From positions 1 to 6,899 of the forward strand of contig CAUEQX010000097.1 of the NCBI GenBank assembly GCA_959020035.1: a DNA stretch of 6,899 nucleotides, given 5' to 3'. This DNA is from an uncultured Collinsella sp. Lineage in GTDB: Bacteria; Actinomycetota; Coriobacteriia; Coriobacteriales; Coriobacteriaceae. Shown here piece by piece: positions 1-4,785 of the stretch (positions are counted from its first letter, which is position 1; every line of letters begins with the position of its first letter). Below the pieces are notes generated by a model, which saw only the letters and a program-made list of their open reading frames with translations, searched no databases and was not told where the DNA came from. The position numbers and the translations under genes were made by a program.

Positions 1-33
1 AAAATAAACCTGTGCCTATTTGGCAGGGTTGCT

Positions 34-41
34 AGAGGAGG
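34..41 (+). promoter_or_regulatory. Ribosome binding site fixing the cyclo-ligase start
   Basis: AGAGGAGG is a near-perfect Shine-Dalgarno sequence with a 5-nt spacer to ATG 47. It decides the start against the upstream in-frame TTG at 20, which has no comparable site. Confidence 0.8.
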
Positions 42-46
42 CCGGA

Positions 47-643
47 ATGGACAAGGCTGAGTTGCGGCGGACGGTGATTGCCCGACGCGATGCGATTGAT
101 TTGGATGTGCGGGCGGCGAAGTCTGCTGTTGTATGCGCGCGACTTGTTGAGCTGATGGACTCCAGCGGCACTGCGGGCCAACGCGCCGTTGCGGTCTATG
201 CCGCCATGGGTTCCGAAGTCGACCCTGCCGCGTTTGCCGCTGCGGCCGCCAAACGCGGTTGGCGCGTGGCCTATCCGTGCATGCTCTCAGTAGCCGAAGC
301 CGCAGCTTGTGGCCAGCGCATGTGCATGCGGGCAGTCTCTGCCGGCGATGCGTCCGAGACACCATTTATCACCCACCCCACGCGGGCCTTCGCGGCCACG
401 GCCGTCGACAGCAGCCGCTTTCCTATCGTGCCTGCCGAAGCACTCGACATGATCGTCGTGCCGCTCGTAGCCTTCGACCGCGCCGGCGCGCGCCTGGGCT
501 ACGGCGGCGGCTGCTATGATCGCTACCTGCCCATGCTCTCACCCGCATGCCAGATCATCGGAATCGCCTTTGACGAGCAGCGTGTCGACCACGTTCCCAC
601 CGATGCCCACGACCTGCCGCTACCCCACATCATCAGCGCCTAA
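47..643 (+). CDS. 5-formyltetrahydrofolate cyclo-ligase (MTHFS family)
   Basis: Predicted cytosolic enzyme that converts 5-formyltetrahydrofolate to 5,10-methenyltetrahydrofolate using ATP, returning a storage or inhibitory folate to the one-carbon pool. The 198-residue length fits the family (about 180-200). The N-terminus has the usual basic helix (KAELRRTVIARRDAI, residues 3-17). A GSEVDP segment at 55-60 lies where the substrate-binding Glu is found. The family signature RLGYGGGCYDRYL is at 149-161, and the C-terminal HDLPLPHII segment (188-196) matches the typical end. I chose ATG 47 over an in-frame TTG at 20 because AGAGGAGG at 34-41 sits 5 nt before ATG 47 and would lie inside the longer form. 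One oddity is Cys156 where most relatives have Tyr or Phe in GGG-Y/F-YDR. It is convergent with metA, 24 bp apart, with no visible terminator between them. Family assignment is strong. Confidence 0.93.
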   Translation: MDKAELRRTVIARRDAIDLDVRAAKSAVVCARLVELMDSSGTAGQRAVAVYAAMGSEVDPAAFAAAAAKRGWRVAYPCMLSVAEAAACGQRMCMRAVSAGDASETPFITHPTRAFAATAVDSSRFPIVPAEALDMIVVPLVAFDRAGARLGYGGGCYDRYLPMLSPACQIIGIAFDEQRVDHVPTDAHDLPLPHIISA

Positions 644-667
644 CGGCTGGCGCACCTCCCGACAGGC

Positions 668-1594
668 CTAGTGCTCCTCGCCGGCGCGGGCCAGGTCGTA
701 GGGCGTGGTCTGGTAGACGTAGTAGTTGAGCCAGTTGGTGTAGAACAGCTGAGCCTGGCTGCGCCAGACGTTACGCGGCTCGGCGGTGGGGTCGTCCCCC
801 GGGAAGTAATGCGCCGGCACCTGAGGATTGAGGCCGCGCTTCACGTCGCGCTCGTACTCCAGGCGCAACGTGTCGGTATCGTACTCGGGGTGGCCAAATA
901 CAAAGAAGCGACGGCTGTCGGTCGACTTGACGATGTACAGGCCCACCTCGTCAGACACGGCCACGACCTCAAGCTGCGGCTCGGCCTCCACGTCCTCGCG
1001 GCGCACATCGGTGTTGCGCGAATGCACGGCATAGAAACGGTCGTCGAAGCCGCGGACCAGCGGGCTTTGCGGCTTCACCAGATAATGCTCGAACACACCG
1101 CTCGCCTTTGCCGGCAGGTCATACTTCTGGATACCGTAATGATGGTACAGGCCAGCCTGCGCGCCCCAACAAATGTGCAGCGTAGAGTGCACGTGCGTGG
1201 TGGACCAATCCATGATCTGGCAGAGCTCGGGCCAGTAGTCGACCTCCTCGAACGGCATCTGCTCCACCGGCGCGCCCGTGATGATCAGGCCGTCGTAGTG
1301 GATGTCGCGGATGTCGTCAAACGTGCGGTAGAACGTCTCCAGGTGGCCGGCGCTTACGTGCGTGGCCTCGTGCGTTTTGGTGCGCAGCAGATCCACCTCC
1401 ACCTGCAGCGGCGTGTTGGAGAGTTTGCGCATGATCTGCGTCTCGGTGGCGATCTTGGTGGGCATGAGGTTGAGGATGAGCACGCGCAGCGGACGGATGT
1501 CCTGATGTAGCGCGCGGTACTCGGTCATGACAAAGATGTTCTCGCTCTCGAGCTGCGCGGCGGCAGGGAGGGCGTCGGGAATGCGAATGGGCAT
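668..1594 (-). CDS. metA: Homoserine O-acyltransferase MetA, predicted acetyl-CoA-dependent
   Basis: Activates the hydroxyl of L-homoserine by acylation, the first committed step of methionine synthesis; cytosolic. The 308 residues match the MetA family (about 300-310), which has a class-I glutamine-amidotransferase-like fold unrelated to MetX. Catalytic residues fall at the canonical positions: Cys142 in HICWGAQAG, His235 and Glu237 in FVFGHPEYD, and Lys47 in NLMPTKIATE. In this family, residue 111 controls the acyl donor: Glu favours acetyl-CoA, Gly favours succinyl-CoA. Here it is Glu111 (GAPVEQMPFEEVDYW), so the product should be O-acetylhomoserine, although automatic annotation often says succinyltransferase. 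The start is supported by AAGGAG about 5-6 nt upstream on the minus strand. The gene is divergent from the dehydrogenase gene across 211 bp. I saw no convincing SAM riboswitch or T-box upstream. Family assignment is very firm; donor choice is inferred from one residue. Confidence 0.96.
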   Translation of the reverse strand: MPIRIPDALPAAAQLESENIFVMTEYRALHQDIRPLRVLILNLMPTKIATETQIMRKLSNTPLQVEVDLLRTKTHEATHVSAGHLETFYRTFDDIRDIHYDGLIITGAPVEQMPFEEVDYWPELCQIMDWSTTHVHSTLHICWGAQAGLYHHYGIQKYDLPAKASGVFEHYLVKPQSPLVRGFDDRFYAVHSRNTDVRREDVEAEPQLEVVAVSDEVGLYIVKSTDSRRFFVFGHPEYDTDTLRLEYERDVKRGLNPQVPAHYFPGDDPTAEPRNVWRSQAQLFYTNWLNYYVYQTTPYDLARAGEEH

Positions 1595-1739
1595 AGATGC
1601 TCCTTATGAGTCAGTTGCAGCTATGGTACAACGAGCGGCCCCATCCGCGCGAGCACATCGCCCAGCGATGCCGTCAGCGGCCCAAATCACTCCAAAAGTA
1701 GAGATTAAGGCATGTCCCAAAAATCTACAGCGCTTTAGT

Positions 1740-1768
1740 CTAGCAAAGTGGCAGCAGGACGCTACAAT
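1740..1768 (+). promoter_or_regulatory. Probable sigma-70 promoter of the dehydrogenase gene
   Basis: TACAAT at 1763-1768 matches the -10 consensus at 5 of 6 positions. CTAGCA at 1740-1745 is a weaker -35 (3 of 6), with a 17-bp spacer. Transcription would begin near 1775, giving a leader of about 30 nt before ATG 1806. Read by eye, not scored. Confidence 0.5.
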
Positions 1769-1792
1769 GGTTCGACGCGAAAAACTCGGCCG

Positions 1793-1798
1793 AAAGGA
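1793..1798 (+). promoter_or_regulatory. Ribosome binding site fixing the dehydrogenase start
   Basis: AAAGGA lies 7 nt before ATG 1806. The frame stays open upstream to 1527, but that extension overlaps metA and lacks family similarity, so 1806 is the real start. Confidence 0.7.
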
Positions 1799-1805
1799 TA
1801 CATAT

Positions 1806-2783
1806 ATGTACCAGACGCGTAAGATCGGTGTGGTCGGCCAGGGCCACGTAGGAGCACATGTCGCCAACAGCCTGCTTATGCAGGGCATTGCTGATGAGCT
1901 GTACCTGTGCGATATCAACGAGGCCAAGGTGACGTCCGAGGTCCAGGACCTGCGCGACTCCCTTTCGTTTGTCCCGTACAACACCAAGATCGTCAACTGC
2001 TACGACCACTACGAGGAACTGGCCTGCTGCGACGTCATCGTCAACGCCGCCGGCAAGGTTGCGCTGGCCGCCGGCAACCGTGACGGTGAGCTGTTCTTTA
2101 CCACCGACGCCGCCCGCACCTTTGCCAAGCGCATCGTCGACGCCGGCTTTGACGGCATCTTTGTAAGCATCTCCAACCCCTGCGACGTCGTGTGTACCGA
2201 GCTGTGGCACCTGACCGGCTACGATCCCAAGAAGATCATCGGCTCGGGCTGCGGTCTGGACTCCGCTCGCCTGCGCACCGAGATCTCCAAGAAGGTCGGC
2301 GTGAGCCCCAAGTCCATCGACGCCTACATGATCGGCGAGCACGGCTTTAGCCAGCTGGCTGCCTTTAAGGCTGCGACCATCGCCGGTAAGAGCCTCAACG
2401 AGCTTCAGGCCGAGAACCCCGACAAGTACGCCTTCGACCACATGGAGATCGAGGAGCTCGCGCGCAAGGGCGGCTACGTAACCTACCAGGGCAAGCAGTG
2501 CACCGAGTACGCCGTCGCCAACTCCGCCGCGCGCGTCTGCGCTGCCGTTCTGCACAACGAGCACGCCGTGCTCTCGGCCTCTACGCTCATGACCGGCCAG
2601 TATGGCGAGGAGGGCATCTTCACCTCCCTGCCGTGCGTGATCGGTGCCGAGGGCGTCGAGGAGGTCTACACGCTCGACCTTTCCGAGTATGAACTCGAGG
2701 GCTTCCACAAGAGCTGCCAGCACATCCGCGACAACATCGCCCAGCTCGACTGGTGGGACGCCGAGGCCTACGACGCCAAGTAA
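1806..2783 (+). CDS. NAD-dependent L-2-hydroxyacid dehydrogenase (LDH family, L-HicDH-like)
   Basis: Predicted cytosolic enzyme that interconverts a 2-oxoacid and its L-2-hydroxyacid with NADH/NAD+. The 325 residues fit the LDH/MDH family. It has the Rossmann motif GQGHVG (11-16) with Asp36 ending the second strand, which favours NAD over NADP. Other landmarks are SISNPCDVV (121-129), the catalytic Asp/Arg pair in LDSARLR (Asp152, Arg155) and the catalytic His179 in IGEHG. The substrate-loop Arg is probably Arg92. The specificity position, Gln in lactate and Arg in malate dehydrogenases, appears to be Ala86 (GKVALAAGNR). The segment EELARKGGYVTYQGK (216-230) resembles L-2-hydroxyisocaproate dehydrogenase of lactic acid bacteria. 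It may therefore reduce bulkier branched-chain or aromatic 2-oxoacids, though pipelines would call it L-lactate dehydrogenase. It is monocistronic, with its own promoter and a strong terminator. Fold certain, substrate uncertain. Confidence 0.9.
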   Translation: MYQTRKIGVVGQGHVGAHVANSLLMQGIADELYLCDINEAKVTSEVQDLRDSLSFVPYNTKIVNCYDHYEELACCDVIVNAAGKVALAAGNRDGELFFTTDAARTFAKRIVDAGFDGIFVSISNPCDVVCTELWHLTGYDPKKIIGSGCGLDSARLRTEISKKVGVSPKSIDAYMIGEHGFSQLAAFKAATIAGKSLNELQAENPDKYAFDHMEIEELARKGGYVTYQGKQCTEYAVANSAARVCAAVLHNEHAVLSASTLMTGQYGEEGIFTSLPCVIGAEGVEEVYTLDLSEYELEGFHKSCQHIRDNIAQLDWWDAEAYDAK

Positions 2784-2801
2784 GCCGCTGGCTGCCGCAA
2801 C

Positions 2802-2890
2802 CTTGCGAATCTATGCGCGATACTAAGCTGGCCGCGCCGGAAACCCACCGGCGCGGCCCGCTTTTTACGCACGCTGTTCGCTTGCGAATC
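2802..2890. repeat. 10-bp direct repeat flanking the terminator
   Basis: CTTGCGAATC occurs at 2802-2811 and again at 2881-2890, in the same orientation, on either side of the terminator hairpin. The second copy also forms TTCGC-TT-GCGAA (2877-2888). Possibly chance, or a trace of a local duplication. Confidence 0.4.
2830..2866 (+). terminator. Intrinsic terminator of the dehydrogenase gene
   Basis: A perfect 11-bp GC-only stem (GGCCGCGCCGG at 2830-2840, CCGGCGCGGCC at 2848-2858) with a 7-nt loop is followed by CGC and TTTTT at 2862-2866. It starts 46 nt after the dehydrogenase stop. On the opposite strand no T-run follows the hairpin, so it should act mainly on plus-strand transcripts and only weakly, if at all, on the convergent SIS transcript. 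Confidence 0.9.
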
Positions 2891-2914
2891 GAAGGTGAAT
2901 ACTTTTCCCGGTAC

Positions 2915-3883
2915 CTAGTACTGCTCGATGCCCATGTAGCGACGAATCTCGGGGCTGTGGTCGAACACCTTGCCGCGGGCGGCACGCAGCTCGCAGCTCA
3001 TCGCGTAGAAGAAGATCGGCTCCAGGTACGAACGCACGCTGGCAGGCACTTCACCCACGCCGTACTCGAGCGCATCGAGCACCATGACGGTATCGGTGTG
3101 CGTGTTGAGGAACGCAAGAGCGCGCTCCTCCATGGGGCGGCACTCGCCCGATCCGAGCTGCACAAAGTAGAACACGCCGGGCTCGGTGGCTTCGAACGGG
3201 CCATGGAAGTACTCGCCGGAGTGGATGTAGCAGCAGTGCTGCCACTGCATCTCCATGAGCGAGCAGATCGCCATGGCATAGGTCTGGCTAAAGTTGGGGC
3301 CGGAGCCCAGGATATAGAAGAACTTGTGCTGCTGGCAGAGCTCGGCAAAGCGGGCGCCCAGCTCGGCGTTGACCTTCTCACGGGCGGCGGGCAGCAGCGC
3401 ATCCATCTGCTTGAGGCCCTCATACATGTCGGCGAGTGCCTCGTAGCCTTCCTGCTGGTCGAGCAACTCGGCGGCGATCAGAGCGCCGATGCCCTGCGGC
3501 ACCTCAGCCTGCGACACACCCTCACCCCACGGATAGACCCAGGTAGTCCACTTGCCGTTGTCGATCTTTGAGCCCTCGCAGTCGGTAAGGGCAATGACCT
3601 CGGCACCGGCGGCCAGCGCCATCTCGCAGCCGTCGACGACCTCCTGCGTGTTGCCGCTGTGGCTGCAGGCGATGACGAGCGACTTCTCGCCAAGACTCTT
3701 GGGAGCCATCAGGCAAAACTCGCGCGCCGTGTAGACCGTCGAGGTAAACGTGGTGGCCTCACGCTTGAGCAGTTCGTTGGCCGGCATCAGGTCGATCATC
3801 GAACCGCCACAAGCGATCCAAAAGACGTTCTCGATCTTGCCCTTGCGCTCGATGATTTCCTGAACCAGATCGTGTGCGTTCAT
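2915..3883 (-). CDS. SIS-domain sugar-phosphate deglycase, FrlB-like
   Basis: 322 residues with two sugar-isomerase (SIS) domains at about 12-140 and 165-315. The first has a phosphosugar-binding loop CSHSGNTQEV (73-82). The second carries SGEYFHGPFEATEPGV (222-237), closely resembling the corresponding block of E. coli fructoselysine-6-phosphate deglycase FrlB; Glu224 is the conserved acid of GlmS/FrlB-type enzymes. The C-terminal FDHSPEIRRYMG (307-318) also matches the FrlB ending DHNPDERRYYG. The likely reaction is cleavage of a phosphorylated Amadori compound (fructose-amine-6-phosphate) to glucose-6-phosphate and the free amine, in the cytosol. Other fructosamine, glucosamine or aspartate conjugates are possible substrates, as is a generic phosphosugar isomerase. 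The start is set by AAGGAGGA (3892-3899), 8 nt from the ATG. It follows a GntR/UTRA regulator gene. No kinase or transporter partner is present in the window. Confidence 0.8.
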   Translation of the reverse strand: MNAHDLVQEIIERKGKIENVFWIACGGSMIDLMPANELLKREATTFTSTVYTAREFCLMAPKSLGEKSLVIACSHSGNTQEVVDGCEMALAAGAEVIALTDCEGSKIDNGKWTTWVYPWGEGVSQAEVPQGIGALIAAELLDQQEGYEALADMYEGLKQMDALLPAAREKVNAELGARFAELCQQHKFFYILGSGPNFSQTYAMAICSLMEMQWQHCCYIHSGEYFHGPFEATEPGVFYFVQLGSGECRPMEERALAFLNTHTDTVMVLDALEYGVGEVPASVRSYLEPIFFYAMSCELRAARGKVFDHSPEIRRYMGIEQY

Positions 3884-3912
3884 GCTGATGCTCCTCCTTG
3901 TGGGGCGGCTTT

Positions 3913-3943
3913 GAACGACGACAGCTCGTACCTGCTGTCGTTC
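3913..3943 (-). promoter_or_regulatory. Inverted repeat in the SIS-gene leader
   Basis: On the minus strand GAACGACAGC (3943-3934) pairs with GCTGTCGTCGTTC (3925-3913): 10 bp with one 3-nt bulge and an 8-nt loop. The inner arms, ACGACAGC (3918-3925) and GCTGTCGT (3934-3941), are a perfect 8-bp match. No T-run follows, so it is not an intrinsic terminator. It could be an operator palindrome or a leader stem-loop stabilising the mRNA. It ends about 13 nt before the Shine-Dalgarno site. Confidence 0.55.
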
Positions 3944-3956
3944 TATGTTGTTCTAT
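3937..3956. promoter_or_regulatory. Proximal tandem operator-like repeat
   Basis: Two head-to-tail 10-mers, GTCGTTCTAT (3937-3946) and GTTGTTCTAT (3947-3956), differ at one base. Together with the distal copy they look like binding sites for a protein contacting successive helical turns. They abut the TATATA box of the SIS gene, where a bound repressor would block transcription. The likely ligand is the GntR/HutC protein encoded next door; that link is inference. Confidence 0.55.
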
Positions 3957-3961
3957 ATATA
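3954..3961 (-). promoter_or_regulatory. Candidate -10 box of the SIS gene
   Basis: Minus-strand TATATATA (3961-3954) offers TATATA as a -10 element. The best-spaced -35 candidate, TTCCAC (3984-3979, 17-bp spacer), is poor, so the promoter may be weak or activator-dependent. Transcription would start near 3945, inside the proximal repeat. Confidence 0.4.
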
Positions 3962-3998
3962 CCACGCAAGCAGCCACGGTGGAAGCCATTGCAGTAAA

Positions 3999-4018
3999 TT
4001 TGTTCCATGTTGTTCTAT
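3999..4018. promoter_or_regulatory. Distal tandem operator-like repeat
   Basis: TTTGTTCCAT (3999-4008) followed by GTTGTTCTAT (4009-4018). The 12-mer ATGTTGTTCTAT is identical at 4007-4018 and 3945-3956, a 62-bp displacement close to six helical turns, which would place two bound proteins on the same DNA face. It lies 9 bp past the regulator's stop codon. Confidence 0.5.
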
Positions 4019-4027
4019 TCGTGAACG

Positions 4028-4783
4028 TTAGATGTCGAACACGTAGCGCGAGCCCACGATCTTTTGACGACCGAGCAGCAGGGGCCGCTCGTCCTCATCG
4101 GTAAAGTACGCCTCCATATAAAAGAGCGGCTCGCCGACCGGCACCTCCAACAACGGGGCCACCTGAGCATCGGCAAGCGCAATCTCCACGGTACAGGGGT
4201 CGGACTTGAGCGGCACGTGGCCCGAGTGCTCGGCAACGAGCGCAAAGATGGAATTGTCCGCGAGGTCTTCGTCGCGCATCGTTTGTAGATACGGGTGGTC
4301 GGCAAGCACAAAGGCGTTGTTCTCGAGCATGACGGGCACGCCGTCGGCCGTACGTACGCGCTCGACCACGATGAGCTCGCAGCCGGGCTCCACGCCAAAG
4401 AACGTCGCATCCTCGCGCGTCGCCGCGACCACCGTGCGCGACACCAGACGCGCGCCCGGCACCATGTCGTTGGCAACGCAACCCTCGGAAAAGCTCTGAA
4501 CGTCACCCTTCTGGCGAATCTTGCGCTTGAGCTTGGGAGCGCACACAAAGGTACCCCTCCCCTGTTGGCGGTTGAGGTAGCCCGCGCGCGACAACTCCTC
4601 GATGGCACGGCGCACGGTGATGCGCCCCACGCCGTAGGACTTCGCGAGCTCCATCTCGGAAGGAATGCGCGAGCCGGCCGCGTACACGCCGCGTGCGATC
4701 TCGCCTTTCAGGTCGTCCATAACCTGCTGGTACAGCGGCACGGCGGATGCGCCAGAGCGGTCGGTTTTATCGTCGAATGCCAT
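4028..4783 (-). CDS. GntR/HutC-family transcriptional regulator with UTRA domain
   Basis: 251 residues. An N-terminal winged helix-turn-helix spans about 16-82: PLYQQVMDDLKGEIARG, then IPSEMELAKSYGVGRITVRRAI, then the wing QQGRGTFV. A UTRA effector-binding domain spans about 95-248, ending in the typical VGEPLFYMEAYF and YVFDI segments. HutC-type regulators are usually dimeric repressors released by a small metabolite, often a sugar phosphate. The closest functional analogy given the adjacent FrlB-like gene is FrlR of the fructoselysine operon. ATG 4783 lies 2 bp after the recQ stop (TAACGATG), and its Shine-Dalgarno sequence (TGGAG) lies inside the recQ end, so translation is probably coupled to recQ. 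The deglycase gene begins 144 bp further on, behind repeated operator-like sites. Family is certain; target and effector are inferred. Confidence 0.93.
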   Translation of the reverse strand: MAFDDKTDRSGASAVPLYQQVMDDLKGEIARGVYAAGSRIPSEMELAKSYGVGRITVRRAIEELSRAGYLNRQQGRGTFVCAPKLKRKIRQKGDVQSFSEGCVANDMVPGARLVSRTVVAATREDATFFGVEPGCELIVVERVRTADGVPVMLENNAFVLADHPYLQTMRDEDLADNSIFALVAEHSGHVPLKSDPCTVEIALADAQVAPLLEVPVGEPLFYMEAYFTDEDERPLLLGRQKIVGSRYVFDI

Positions 4784-4785
4784 CG

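Larger units (their letters stand above)
1595..1805. other. Divergent intergenic region, metA / hydroxyacid dehydrogenase
   Basis: These 211 bp separate two divergent starts. The half near metA is GC-rich and carries a small perfect stem (CATCGC, loop CCA, GCGATG, 1656-1670) and AGCGGCCC twice (1633-1640 and 1676-1683). The half near the dehydrogenase is AT-richer. It contains an imperfect inverted repeat (GTAGAGATT at 1698-1706 and AATCTAC at 1722-1728) just upstream of that gene's promoter, a possible operator. I see no credible small gene and no clear metA promoter or riboswitch. Confidence 0.6.

Noticed and set aside
9..27. Weak hairpin before the cyclo-ligase gene
   Set aside because: Only 4-bp alternative stems; not distinguishable from chance.
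644..667. Terminator between the convergent cyclo-ligase gene and metA
   Set aside because: No stable stem followed by a T-run could be found in these 24 bp on either strand.
671..1510. Long open frame on the plus strand opposite metA
   Set aside because: Mirror of metA in GC-rich codons; no recognisable protein pattern and no ribosome site, while metA has all its catalytic residues.
1656..1670. Short hairpin CATCGC-CCA-GCGATG as a metA attenuator or riboswitch
   Set aside because: Only 6 bp, no T-run and no alternative structure; no SAM-riboswitch or T-box features recognised.
1527..1805. Upstream extension of the dehydrogenase reading frame
   Set aside because: Overlaps the metA start region, adds 93 residues absent from the family, and bypasses the promoter and ribosome site before 1806.
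1740..2723. Long open frame antisense to the dehydrogenase
   Set aside because: Low-complexity Val/Gly/Ala/Leu/Asp composition typical of a shadow frame; the sense strand is a clear enzyme.
2753..3571. Plus-strand frame opposite the SIS gene
   Set aside because: Crosses the dehydrogenase terminator and lacks motifs; shadow of the SIS gene.
1595..4027. CRISPR array or mobile-element ends
   Set aside because: No regularly spaced long repeats, terminal inverted repeats, transposase or integrase; the only repeats are 10-12 bp and promoter-associated.
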